Assembly (NCBI RefSeq): GCF_001659685.2
Contig: NZ_LXYE02000045.1
Span: 1-64,000 of the forward strand
DNA: 64,000 bases
DNA from: Labilibacter marinus
GTDB taxonomy: Bacteria > Bacteroidota > Bacteroidia > Bacteroidales > Marinilabiliaceae
Direction: 5' to 3'
Shown here: piece after piece, positions 17,267-26,063 of the stretch
How positions within the stretch are numbered: the first letter of the stretch is position 1
Layout of the letters: each line of letters starts with the position of its first letter
Made by a program: the position numbers and the translations under genes
Notes under the pieces: generated by a model
The model's database searches: none
Told to the model about the DNA's origin: nothing
The model's input: only the letters and a program-made list of their open reading frames with translations

Positions 17267-18589
17267 ATGGCTAAGAAGAAAAAAGTATTTATCCTAGATA
17301 CAAATGTGGTGTTACACGATCACAAATGTATATACAACTTCGAAAATAACGACGTTATACTACCTATTGTTGTTCTTGAAGAACTCGACAAATTTAAGAA
17401 AGGTAATGATCAGATTCACTATCAGGCTAGAGAATTCGTTCGCGATTTAAATAAAATTTCTGGCGAAAAGCTATTCAATGAAGGTGTTCCTCTTGGTCCT
17501 AAACAGGGAAAACTGTTTGTGGCAACAGGTAAGCCTTTTACAAAGGAGATGCAAGACTCCTTCTTTGAAAAATCTGCAGATCATCGAATTCTAGCGATTG
17601 CACTCTACGTGAAAGAAGAGTTCAATACTAGAGTTGTTACACTCATTACCAAGGACATTAACCTTCGAATGAAAGCCAAATCGCTTGGTTTAAACAGCGA
17701 AGATTATACTACCGACAAGGTAAAAGATATCGATGTATTAGATAAAGGTGTTCAAATTCATGAAGACTTTGATCCAAAAGCTATTGAAGAATTATACCAA
17801 TCGGATGGTATTCCTGAGGAAGAATTTCCAATTCAGGATTTACCTGCCAACCAGTATTTTGTTTTAAGGAATACCAACAAAAGTGTACTGGCCTATTTTG
17901 ACCCTTTCAACAAACTTATAAAAAGGGTAGAAAAATCAGGTTCTTTTGGCATTGAGCCAAGAAATGCAGAGCAGACATTTTCGTTAAATGCATTAATGAA
18001 CCAGAATATAAAACTTGTTTCACTTACAGGAAAAGCTGGTACTGGAAAAACATTATTAGCATTAGCCGCGGCGCTACAGCAAAATAAAAGCTTTAAGCAG
18101 ATTCTGTTGGCTCGTCCTATTGTGCCTTTGGCTAATCGTGATTTAGGTTTTCTACCGGGCGATGTAAACGATAAGATTGGCCCATACATGCAACCACTCT
18201 TTGACAACTTGAGTGTAATAAAGCACAGTCATGGAAATAAAAGTCGAGAAAATATCATCATTGAAGAAATGCAACGAGATGAACAACTCGTCATTACTCC
18301 TTTAGCGTATATTAGAGGACGAAGCTTATCCGATGTATACTTCATTGTAGATGAGGCTCAAAACCTAACCCCACACGAAGTTAAAACAATTATCACCAGA
18401 GCTGGTGCTGGAACAAAAATCATCTTCACTGGTGATATCGAGCAAATTGATTCTCCGTACTTGGATAAAACATCCAATGGCTTAGCATACTTAACGGAGA
18501 AAATGAAAGGGCAAGATATCTTTGCACATGTTAACCTAATTAAAGGAGAACGCAGTTATCTAGCCGAATTAGCCAGCGATTTATTATAA
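17267..18589 (+). CDS. PIN domain-PhoH family ATPase
   Basis: This 440-aa protein has an N-terminal PIN-like nuclease domain (FILDTNVVLHD near residues 7-17, acidic residues through about 145). A linker follows, then a PhoH-type ATPase with Walker A SLTGKAGTGKTLLALA (about 251-266) and Walker B YFIVDEAQNL (about 360-369), and a further TGDIEQID motif. Such PIN-PhoH (YlaK-like) proteins are believed to be ATP-dependent RNA helicase-nucleases. A hairpin terminator follows 24 bp after the stop. Confidence 0.9.
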   Translation: MAKKKKVFILDTNVVLHDHKCIYNFENNDVILPIVVLEELDKFKKGNDQIHYQAREFVRDLNKISGEKLFNEGVPLGPKQGKLFVATGKPFTKEMQDSFFEKSADHRILAIALYVKEEFNTRVVTLITKDINLRMKAKSLGLNSEDYTTDKVKDIDVLDKGVQIHEDFDPKAIEELYQSDGIPEEEFPIQDLPANQYFVLRNTNKSVLAYFDPFNKLIKRVEKSGSFGIEPRNAEQTFSLNALMNQNIKLVSLTGKAGTGKTLLALAAALQQNKSFKQILLARPIVPLANRDLGFLPGDVNDKIGPYMQPLFDNLSVIKHSHGNKSRENIIIEEMQRDEQLVITPLAYIRGRSLSDVYFIVDEAQNLTPHEVKTIITRAGAGTKIIFTGDIEQIDSPYLDKTSNGLAYLTEKMKGQDIFAHVNLIKGERSYLAELASDLL

Positions 18590-18612
18590 TAACATTCACT
18601 TTAAATATCCTA

Positions 18613-18643
18613 AGAGTCAGAATTATTTTCTGGCTCTTTTTTA
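18613..18643 (+). terminator. rho-independent terminator after phoH-like gene
   Basis: The stem AGAGTCAGAA / TTCTGGCTCT (18613-18622, 18628-18637; one G-U type pair) is followed by TTTTTT. It separates the phoH-like gene from the mtaB operon. Confidence 0.75.
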
Positions 18644-18762
18644 TACCCCCATTTCCTTCTTCATAATTTGTTACTTTTCATTATCTTTGTGCGCTTTTTC
18701 TGATTCAAAATCAGAAACATGATTACCCAGATGTGTTTTTATAAAAAGGAGAAAGAATTAAA

Positions 18763-20082
18763 ATGATTGATAAGTCGTTATTTTTAGAGAAGAAGGTTGC
18801 GTTTCACACTTTGGGGTGTAAGTTAAATTTTAGCGAAACCTCAACAATAGCCAGAGCGCTAACTGAAGAAGGTTTTATTAAAGTAAAATACGATGAATTT
18901 GCCGATGTATATCTTATTAACACGTGTTCGGTAACTGAAATTGCAGATAAAAAGTGTCGTCAGGCAATAAAAAAGGCCATCAGACAAAACCCCAATGCTT
19001 TTGTTGTGGTAACCGGATGCTTTGCTCAGCTAAAACCCTTAACCATTGCAGAAATGGAAGGTGTTGACCTTGTATTGGGTTCCAACGAAAAGTTTAAGAT
19101 GGCAGATTACCTGGGCGATTTACAGAAAAAAGCATCAGGAGAGGTACATGCAGGCAAAATCATGACCAATAAAGAGTTCTTTCCGTCATACTCTATGGGC
19201 GACAGAACGCGTACTTTTTTAAAAGTACAAGATGGCTGTGACTATTTCTGTTCGTATTGTACTATACCGTTGGCCAGAGGTAAAAGCAGAAATGCAGATA
19301 TTAAAACAACCATAGAGCTGGCTAAAAAAGCTGCCTCAGAAGGTGCTCAAGAAATTATCTTAACAGGTGTAAATATTGGCGACTTTGGGAAAAGCACCAA
19401 TGAAACTTTTTTTCAATTAGTTCAGGAATTAGATAAAGTTGAGGAGATAAAACGATTTAGAATTTCGAGTATAGAGCCTAACCTTCTTTCGGATGAAATT
19501 ATAGAATACGTAGCACGTTCTAGCAAATTTATGCCACATTTTCATATTCCTTTGCAATCCGGTTCAAACAAGGTTTTGGCATTAATGAAACGTAAGTACA
19601 ATCGCGAATTGTTTGCTCATCGAGTTGATAAAATTAAATCATTGATTCCTCATGCATTTATTGGAGTGGATGTAATAGTTGGTGTAAGAGGTGAAACAAG
19701 CGCTCATTTTAATGAAGCACTAGAGTTTATTCACGGATTAGATATCTCTCAACTACATGTATTTACTTATTCAGAAAGGCCAAATACTAAAGCGTTGACT
19801 ATAGAACATGTTGTTCCTATCCCCGAAAGGAAACTTAGAAGCCAAATTCTCCATCAAGTTTCAGATAAAAAGACACGCCATTTTTACAATCAGTTTGTTG
19901 GACAAACAGCTAGTGTACTATTAGAAGGAAGTGAGAACGAAGGAATGATGAATGGTTTTTCAGAAAACTACCTAAAAGTGAAGGTTCCATTTGATGCTTC
20001 ATTAAAAAATACGATACAAAAGGTTAAACTAAAATCCTTTATTTCTGATGAGATGGTATTTGATGTGGAATTAATGGATTGA
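18763..20082 (+). CDS. mtaB: tRNA t6A37 methylthiotransferase
   Basis: This 439-aa radical SAM enzyme converts t6A37 to ms2t6A37 in tRNA. The N-terminal MTTase domain has three cluster cysteines (TLGCKLNFSET, NTCSVTEIADKKC, TGCFAQL). The radical SAM motif is CDYFCSYCTIPLARG (C-x3-C-x2-C, near residues 162-176). A C-terminal TRAM-like segment starts near 375. A TATCTTTG -7-like box lies at 18682-18689, but with no well-spaced -33. It heads a likely operon with the IMPase, acyltransferase and glycosyltransferase genes (spacings 31 bp, 5 bp, then a 4-bp overlap). Confidence 0.92.
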   Translation: MIDKSLFLEKKVAFHTLGCKLNFSETSTIARALTEEGFIKVKYDEFADVYLINTCSVTEIADKKCRQAIKKAIRQNPNAFVVVTGCFAQLKPLTIAEMEGVDLVLGSNEKFKMADYLGDLQKKASGEVHAGKIMTNKEFFPSYSMGDRTRTFLKVQDGCDYFCSYCTIPLARGKSRNADIKTTIELAKKAASEGAQEIILTGVNIGDFGKSTNETFFQLVQELDKVEEIKRFRISSIEPNLLSDEIIEYVARSSKFMPHFHIPLQSGSNKVLALMKRKYNRELFAHRVDKIKSLIPHAFIGVDVIVGVRGETSAHFNEALEFIHGLDISQLHVFTYSERPNTKALTIEHVVPIPERKLRSQILHQVSDKKTRHFYNQFVGQTASVLLEGSENEGMMNGFSENYLKVKVPFDASLKNTIQKVKLKSFISDEMVFDVELMD

Positions 20083-20113
20083 TTTCTTAGATTTGCGTGT
20101 AAATAAACTAGCC

Positions 20114-20905
20114 ATGGATTTAGCCACTTTATGCCATTCTGTAACAGAATTGGCAAAGAAAACAGGACAATACATCAGAGAAGAAGCAGCCAAAGCCAAA
20201 CGCATTGAAGTGAAAGGCAAAAATGACTTTGTAACTCATATCGACAAAGGATCTGAAGAACGAATTGTGGCTAAACTATCTGAATTACTGCCAGAAGCAG
20301 GCTTTATTGCTGAAGAAGGGACTTCTGATAAAGTTGGAGAACGTTACAACTGGATTATAGATCCCATTGACGGCACAACCAATTTTATTCACGGTCTAGC
20401 TCCACATGCCATTAGCATTGCTTTGGAAGATAAAAATGAAATTGTTTTAGGCGTAGTTTTCGAACTTGGGTTGGATGAATGCTTCTACTCTTGGAAGGGA
20501 GCTGATGCCTTCTTAAATGGAAATAAAATTGAGGTTTCTAAAGCTCCATCAGTAGCTGATAGTTTATTAGCTACAGGATTTCCATATTCCGATTACAGTA
20601 AGATGAGTGGCTTTATGAAGTCTCTGGATTACTTTATGAAGAATTCTCACGGACTAAGAAGACTTGGTTCTGCTGCTACAGACTTGGCATACGTGGCTTG
20701 TGGTAGGTTTGAAGGTTTTTACGAGTATGGCTTAAAACCTTATGACGTTGCTGCCGGCGCTTTTTTGGTAAAACAAGCTGGCGGCGATAACTGCGATTTT
20801 AAAGGAGGGGATGATTTTATTTATGGCGAAGAAATTATTTCAAGCAACGCATTTATTCACCAAGAATTAAAAGGAATCATCAAACAAATAATGACAGAGG
20901 AGTAA
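20114..20905 (+). CDS. inositol monophosphatase family protein
   Basis: This 263-aa Mg-dependent phosphatase of the IMPase/SuhB family has FIAEEG (near residue 68) and the metal site WIIDPIDGTTNFIHG (near residues 81-95). A later metal ligand lies in the segment YDVAAGAFLVKQAGG. I chose ATG at 20114 (MDLATLCHSV) over the upstream TTG because the N-terminus then matches the family. The likely substrate is inositol-1-phosphate or a related sugar phosphate. Confidence 0.9.
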   Translation: MDLATLCHSVTELAKKTGQYIREEAAKAKRIEVKGKNDFVTHIDKGSEERIVAKLSELLPEAGFIAEEGTSDKVGERYNWIIDPIDGTTNFIHGLAPHAISIALEDKNEIVLGVVFELGLDECFYSWKGADAFLNGNKIEVSKAPSVADSLLATGFPYSDYSKMSGFMKSLDYFMKNSHGLRRLGSAATDLAYVACGRFEGFYEYGLKPYDVAAGAFLVKQAGGDNCDFKGGDDFIYGEEIISSNAFIHQELKGIIKQIMTEE

Positions 20906-20910
20906 TATAA

Positions 20911-21789
20911 ATGGGCGTAAAAATTGGCATCTTTTTTATTAAACTAATTGGGTATTTACCATTCTGGTTTCTATTCATTCTATCTGATGGTTTTTACTAT
21001 TTAATAAAGCTTTCTGGCTACCGTAAAAAGGTAGTTCTGGAAAACCTGAGGAATTCTTTTCCAGAAAAATCAGAACAGGAATTAAAACAAATTTCTAACA
21101 AGTTTTTCAGACACTTGGCCGATATGTTTTTCGAGACATTTAAAATATATAGAATGTCAGAAGAGGAGCTCCACAAAAGAATACGATTTAAAAACACTGA
21201 ACTAATAGACAGATATTACAACGAAGGTAAAGATGTAATTGCCATGTTAGGTCATTATGGCAACTGGGAATGGATGCCCTCAATGAATCTATCTATTAAA
21301 TCACAAGGATGTCAAGTTTATCAACCCCTTAGAAGTAAGGAGTACGATAAGTACATGTTAGAAATAAGGTCTAAATGGGGTACACTTAATTTTACCATGA
21401 AAGCTTCATATAGATCAATGCATAAATTGAGGATGGAAAACAAACGCTTCCTAATTGGTATGATATCGGATCAATCACCTCGAAAAAACAAAATACAGCA
21501 CTATGTTAATTTTCTAAATCAAGACACCCCAGTGCATACTGGTGCAGAAAAAATGGCAGTAAAAACCAATAGCCCCGTTGTATTTTTCAGATTAGAAAAA
21601 GTTAAGCGCGGATATTACGACATCACAATTGAATCTCTTTTTGAAAATCCTACCGAAACTAAAGATTTTGAAATTACTAACACTTTCAATAGACACCTCG
21701 AAGATTTAATCAAAGAAAGACCTGAATTATGGCTTTGGTCGCACAAAAGATGGAAGCATAAACGAAACGAAGCACCTAAACAAGCATGA
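20911..21789 (+). CDS. lipid A biosynthesis acyltransferase (HtrB/LpxL family)
   Basis: This 292-aa protein has an N-terminal hydrophobic anchor (about 5-30). The acyltransferase H-x4-D/E motif appears as GHYGNWEW (near residues 110-117). Further conserved segments are MISDQSP and a C-terminal WLWSHKRWKH block. It transfers an acyl chain to lipid A or a related precursor at the inner membrane. It starts 5 bp after the IMPase gene and overlaps the next start by 4 bp (ATGA). Confidence 0.9.
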   Translation: MGVKIGIFFIKLIGYLPFWFLFILSDGFYYLIKLSGYRKKVVLENLRNSFPEKSEQELKQISNKFFRHLADMFFETFKIYRMSEEELHKRIRFKNTELIDRYYNEGKDVIAMLGHYGNWEWMPSMNLSIKSQGCQVYQPLRSKEYDKYMLEIRSKWGTLNFTMKASYRSMHKLRMENKRFLIGMISDQSPRKNKIQHYVNFLNQDTPVHTGAEKMAVKTNSPVVFFRLEKVKRGYYDITIESLFENPTETKDFEITNTFNRHLEDLIKERPELWLWSHKRWKHKRNEAPKQA

Positions 21790-22814
21790 CCAAAGTAGCT
21801 GTAGTAATATTAAACTGGAACGGAGAAAAACTTATTAAAGAATTTCTTCCAGAAGTTATCAAATATTCAAATGTCGACGGAGTTGAAATAATAGTTGCTG
21901 ATAATGCATCTACGGATTCATCGATTGATATTTTAAACAATGAATACCCTGAAATAAAAATTATTTCACTGGACAAAAACTATGGCTTTACAGGTGGATA
22001 TAATCGAGCCCTAAATCAAGTAAAGGCAGAATACTTTATTCTACTCAATTCAGACATAGCGCCTGCAAAAGACTGGTTACCTCCATTAATTAAAGAAATG
22101 GATGAGAATACCCAAACGGGCATTTGTGTTCCTAAAATAAAAAGCTACCGACAACCAACAGAGTTTGAATATGCAGGGGCCGCGGGTGGCTATATTGACA
22201 AATATGGATTCCCTTTTTGCAAGGGCCGCATCTTTAATCAAATAGAGGAAGATAAAGGACAATACAACGAGTCCTCTTCTATATTTTGGGCTAGTGGAGC
22301 AGCTCTAATGATACGTAGTAAACTTTATTTTGAAACAGGAGGACTGGATGAGGATTTCTTTGCTCACATGGAAGAAATTGATTTGTGCTGGCGTCTAAAA
22401 AATAGAGGTTGGGATATCAAATATATACCCAATAGCGAAGTATACCATTTAGGAGGAGCTACACTTGATTATGCAAACCCTAAAAAAGTGTATCTAAATT
22501 TTCGCAATAACTTGTTTCTATTGACTAAAAATATAGCTAAAAACAAACTATTTATTAAGCTTATCCAACGGATGCTTCTAGATGGGATTGCGGCAATAAA
22601 GTTCTTAGCTTCAAACGAAATTAACAACTTCCTATCTGTATTAAAAGCGCATTTTAGCTTCTATTCTTTGTTTAGAACAATGTATAAGAAGCGATTACTA
22701 AACCTCAAATACACAAAAATTAATAAACACCCCGAAATATACTCCCGCTCAATAGTTGTACAATTTTTCATTAAAAAAAGAAGACAGTATAGTCAACTAG
22801 AAGATATCTTTTAA
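21786..22814 (+). CDS. family 2 glycosyltransferase
   Basis: This 342-aa GT-A enzyme starts VAVVILNWNGEKL. The nucleotide-sugar site includes VADNASTDSS (about 37-46) and FILLNSDIAP (about 82-91, with NSD in place of DxD). Acceptor-side motifs include FFAHMEEIDLCWRL (about 192-205). The pattern is that of WbbL/rhamnosyltransferase-like GT2 enzymes. Together with the acyltransferase it may modify lipid A/LPS or another surface glycan. Its stop codon nests with that of the convergent murF gene in a shared TTAA. Confidence 0.87.
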   Translation: MTKVAVVILNWNGEKLIKEFLPEVIKYSNVDGVEIIVADNASTDSSIDILNNEYPEIKIISLDKNYGFTGGYNRALNQVKAEYFILLNSDIAPAKDWLPPLIKEMDENTQTGICVPKIKSYRQPTEFEYAGAAGGYIDKYGFPFCKGRIFNQIEEDKGQYNESSSIFWASGAALMIRSKLYFETGGLDEDFFAHMEEIDLCWRLKNRGWDIKYIPNSEVYHLGGATLDYANPKKVYLNFRNNLFLLTKNIAKNKLFIKLIQRMLLDGIAAIKFLASNEINNFLSVLKAHFSFYSLFRTMYKKRLLNLKYTKINKHPEIYSRSIVVQFFIKKRRQYSQLEDIF

Positions 22815-24109
22815 AGCACTTCTTTTAGACCTTCAAGCTTATTACTTCTTGACCCCTTCACAAGGATAAACGAATCAAGCAAAGCATTATCCTGTAAGTA
22901 TGCTTTTAGTAAATCTACAGAATTAAACCACTTAAAATTATCGTCTGCTCGTATAATAGTCGTGTATTGATCACCTACCAGAAATACTTTAGCTTCACCA
23001 TTCTTCCTAACACTATCTAATAGTATTGAGTGCTCCTTTTCACTATCATCTCCCAGCTCTTTCATTTCACCAAGTATCATCACTTTATTATCTTCTTCTA
23101 GCGAAAGAAAATTCCCTACCGCTAAACCCATACTAGTAGGATTAGCATTATATGCATCAAACAACACCTTATTATGCTCTGTAGTGATTAATTGAGATCT
23201 GTTATTATTGGGTACATACTCTTCAATTGCTTTAACAATTTCATCTACTCTAACACCCAGATACTTTCCAATAGATATTGCCGCCAGGGCATTTTCTAAG
23301 TTATAGCCTCCTATTAAATGCGATTTAACATGAACCGTTTTTCCATCAACAAAACAATTAAAAGCCAAATTAGGGCTTGATTCAACAGAAACAAAACGCA
23401 CTTCACAAGTATCATCCGCACCATAATAGAATAAATCCGCACCCTCTCCTAACATTCCTTGTAAATGATTATTCTCCTTATTAACAAATAAAAGGCCAGC
23501 TTTAGATTCAATGAATTTATATAGCTCACTTTTCGTCTTCTTAACTCCTTCAAAAGAACCAAACCCTTCTAAATGCGCCTTACCAACATTCGTAATTAAT
23601 CCCATTGTAGGCTCAGCTATTTCGCACAAAAAAGCAATCTCTCCTTGGTGATTTGCCCCCATTTCTATGACAGCAACTTCGCAACTATCCTTAATGGAAA
23701 GCAAAGTCAATGGAACACCTATATGGTTATTAAAATTACCCTCAGTAGCCAATACCTCAAACTTCCGATCCAGAACTGATTTGATCAATTCTTTAGTTGT
23801 TGTCTTACCATTAGTTCCTGTTACTCCAATAACAGGGATATCCAAGGTATTCCTATGGTAATTAGCTAAGTCTTGTAAAGTCCTTAGCACATCACTCACA
23901 AAAAAATATTGCTCTCCATCCACTACAGACACATCATCCACAACTACAGCTAGAGCTCCTGCCTCAATGGCCTTTGTCGCAAATAAATTACCATTAAAAC
24001 TTGCCCCTTTTAATGCAAAAAACAAACATCCTTTAGTAATAGAACGGGTATCAGTACAAACACCTGTGGAGTTTTTATAAACCTTATATAATTCTTGAAT
24101 TGAAGTCAT
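22811..24109 (-). CDS. murF: UDP-N-acetylmuramoyl-tripeptide--D-alanyl-D-alanine ligase
   Basis: This 432-aa Mur ligase adds D-Ala-D-Ala to the UDP-MurNAc tripeptide in the cytoplasm. Motifs are GVTGTNGKTTTKELI (P-loop, near residues 95-109), EMGANHQGEI (about 146-155), TNVGKAHLEGFGS (about 168-180) and LFDAYNANPTSM. It lies downstream of gldJ on the same strand, with a terminator hairpin between them. The gldJ-murF adjacency is a familiar arrangement in Bacteroidota. Confidence 0.93.
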   Translation of the reverse strand: MTSIQELYKVYKNSTGVCTDTRSITKGCLFFALKGASFNGNLFATKAIEAGALAVVVDDVSVVDGEQYFFVSDVLRTLQDLANYHRNTLDIPVIGVTGTNGKTTTKELIKSVLDRKFEVLATEGNFNNHIGVPLTLLSIKDSCEVAVIEMGANHQGEIAFLCEIAEPTMGLITNVGKAHLEGFGSFEGVKKTKSELYKFIESKAGLLFVNKENNHLQGMLGEGADLFYYGADDTCEVRFVSVESSPNLAFNCFVDGKTVHVKSHLIGGYNLENALAAISIGKYLGVRVDEIVKAIEEYVPNNNRSQLITTEHNKVLFDAYNANPTSMGLAVGNFLSLEEDNKVMILGEMKELGDDSEKEHSILLDSVRKNGEAKVFLVGDQYTTIIRADDNFKWFNSVDLLKAYLQDNALLDSFILVKGSRSNKLEGLKEVL

Positions 24110-24117
24110 AGTACAAA

Positions 24118-24151
24118 AATAAAAAAAGGCTAGTTTTTACAAACTAGCCTT
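24118..24151 (-). terminator. terminator between gldJ and murF
   Basis: The perfect arms AAAGGCTAGTTT (24124-24135) and AAACTAGCCTTT (24140-24151) enclose a 4-nt loop, with a T-rich tract next on the minus strand. It sits about 24 bp after gldJ and directly before murF, so it may also attenuate read-through. Confidence 0.8.
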
Positions 24152-24174
24152 TACATATAATAAGATAAATATTT

Positions 24175-25671
24175 CTATTTTTTCTTTCCTGCTGCAACTG
24201 GACTTCCTACTCGAGTCATAGCACATCTAAATCCAAGATCATCACGAGCCTCACGTTCATCAAGATATCTTCTACTACCTGGGCTTAACCAATATGCTCT
24301 ATCTCTCCAAGAACCACCTTTATAAACTCTGGTTCTATCAGAAACTAAAGACCCCATTTTACCAGTGTGAGCACCATACATATCCGTAGTCTCTTGCTCA
24401 TTATCGTGCCACTGATCACCAACTGTAATGTTTGACTGAGCATCACCATCTTGGAAGTTTCTATTATCAGCTGTGCGATAATTCTTTCTATCCATGATAT
24501 CTTTATCAGTTTCTAAACGATATCGAATACGACCTAAACTATCTTTCTCAACAAGATAACCTTCTTCGTCCAACACTTTAGTTTTAAACTCATTTCCTCT
24601 AAAAGGACTAAACTCATCAACTTCATCAAACGAAAGAGGACGGTAAACATCAGCTACCCACTCATTAACATTACCTGCCATACAATATAATCCATAATCA
24701 TTTGGATAATACGAATGAACATCAACAGTAATATCTCCACCATCGTTTAAGTTTCCGGCCATACCCATATAATCACCTCGGCTTCTAACAAAGTTAGCCA
24801 TCATTTTTCCACGCTCTGTTTTATCAGCATTTCTTGTAATATGACCATCCCAAGGGTAAATACGTCTATTTGTCATTCTCTCTTCCTGAGAATTTCCAAT
24901 TAATCCTAATGCCGCATATTCCCATTCCGCTTCAGTTGGCAGGCGGTATCTAGGTAGCAGGTATCCATCTTCCCAACGAACACGTCTACTATCCTTATTC
25001 GGATCTAAGTCTTCAATAGGTTTTTTTCCTGCAATACCATCATACTGACCATATAAATATGATTCCGTATTAAAGTTATTTTCACCTTGTTGATTTACAT
25101 CCATTTCAAGGACACCCATATCAACAAGAATTTTCTCATTTACTCTATCCGTTCTCCACTTACAAAAATCATTTGCTTGTAACCAATTAACTCCAACTAC
25201 AGGATATTTACTATAAGCTGTATGACGAAAATAATTTTTGGTCATTGGTTCATTATAAGCTAAAGCTCTACGCCAAACTAAAGTATCAGGCAAAGCTTTT
25301 CTATAAACTTCTGGATATTCTACAAAAACGCGATTGATCCAATATAAGTACTCACGGTAGTCAACATTTTTAACTTCTGTTTCATCCATATAAAATGAAG
25401 GAACAGTTACTCTTCTTGGCACATTATTCCAATCGTAAAGTACATCTTGCTCAACCCTACCCATAATAAAAGTACCACCTTCTACAAATCTAAGGCCTGG
25501 ACCAAGTTCTTGTTCATAACCATCGTAATATTCAAAACCTCCATTCTCAGGAGCATTGTACTCCCAACCTGTAGAAGAGGAAACATTACCGGAACTTCCT
25601 TTACTACATGAAGTCATTGCTAAAACCCCTAGCGCTAGCACAATGTGGAAAAGTCTAAATTTAAGCCTCAT
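24175..25671 (-). CDS. gldJ: gliding motility / T9SS lipoprotein GldJ
   Basis: This 498-aa lipoprotein has the lipobox region VLAMTSC (Cys22). The rest is a formylglycine-generating-enzyme-like (SUMF1) fold: GLRFVEGGTFIMG (about 54-66), DETEVKNVDYREYL, YPVVGVNWLQANDFCKW, YRLPTEAEWEYAALG, MAGNVNEWVADVY, and finally YKGGSWRDRAYW and ARDDLGFRCAM. GldJ belongs to the outer-membrane ring around the gliding/T9SS machinery and stabilises GldK. It diverges from porU, and the gldJ-porU-porV block is typical of T9SS genomes. Confidence 0.92.
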   Translation of the reverse strand: MRLKFRLFHIVLALGVLAMTSCSKGSSGNVSSSTGWEYNAPENGGFEYYDGYEQELGPGLRFVEGGTFIMGRVEQDVLYDWNNVPRRVTVPSFYMDETEVKNVDYREYLYWINRVFVEYPEVYRKALPDTLVWRRALAYNEPMTKNYFRHTAYSKYPVVGVNWLQANDFCKWRTDRVNEKILVDMGVLEMDVNQQGENNFNTESYLYGQYDGIAGKKPIEDLDPNKDSRRVRWEDGYLLPRYRLPTEAEWEYAALGLIGNSQEERMTNRRIYPWDGHITRNADKTERGKMMANFVRSRGDYMGMAGNLNDGGDITVDVHSYYPNDYGLYCMAGNVNEWVADVYRPLSFDEVDEFSPFRGNEFKTKVLDEEGYLVEKDSLGRIRYRLETDKDIMDRKNYRTADNRNFQDGDAQSNITVGDQWHDNEQETTDMYGAHTGKMGSLVSDRTRVYKGGSWRDRAYWLSPGSRRYLDEREARDDLGFRCAMTRVGSPVAAGKKK

Positions 25672-26063
25672 AGCGAAATATAATCTTTAAGTTATTCTTT
25701 ATCTTTAATTTAAGTTTAATGTCTGTAAAAACATCTGTAGCCTTATACTGCAAAAATAGAAAAAGGTTATAATCTTGAAATTATTCTTCCTCTTTTTTTA
25801 CTTCCTAATTAAATACAGCGTATAAAAATAGGAATAATTTAATACACTTTCATCCTTTTTAAGAAACATATCCTTAATAAAATACGTTATTTCTTTAACT
25901 AACAAGTGTAATAATTCAAAGTTACAAACGTTATATCAATTGAAATCTTGTGTAAATAAGCTCTTTTTTGTTTTTTATTTACATTTGTGGCGTAAAATTT
26001 GAACTATATAGGAGTTATAACTATACGGCTAACCGTATCAGCAGTAAAGAAATATTGAATTAT
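25672..26063. other. divergent promoter region of gldJ and porU
   Basis: These 392 AT-rich bp have no gene. A minus-strand -7-like box (CAAAAATA, read TATTTTTG) lies at 25751-25758 for gldJ, and a plus-strand TACATTTG at 25980-25987 for porU. Neither has a TTTG box at the usual 17-23 bp, so both are tentative. Confidence 0.4.

Noticed and set aside
20093-20113. TTG start for the IMPase gene
   Set aside because: ATG at 20114 gives the usual N-terminus; the extension has no match to the family.
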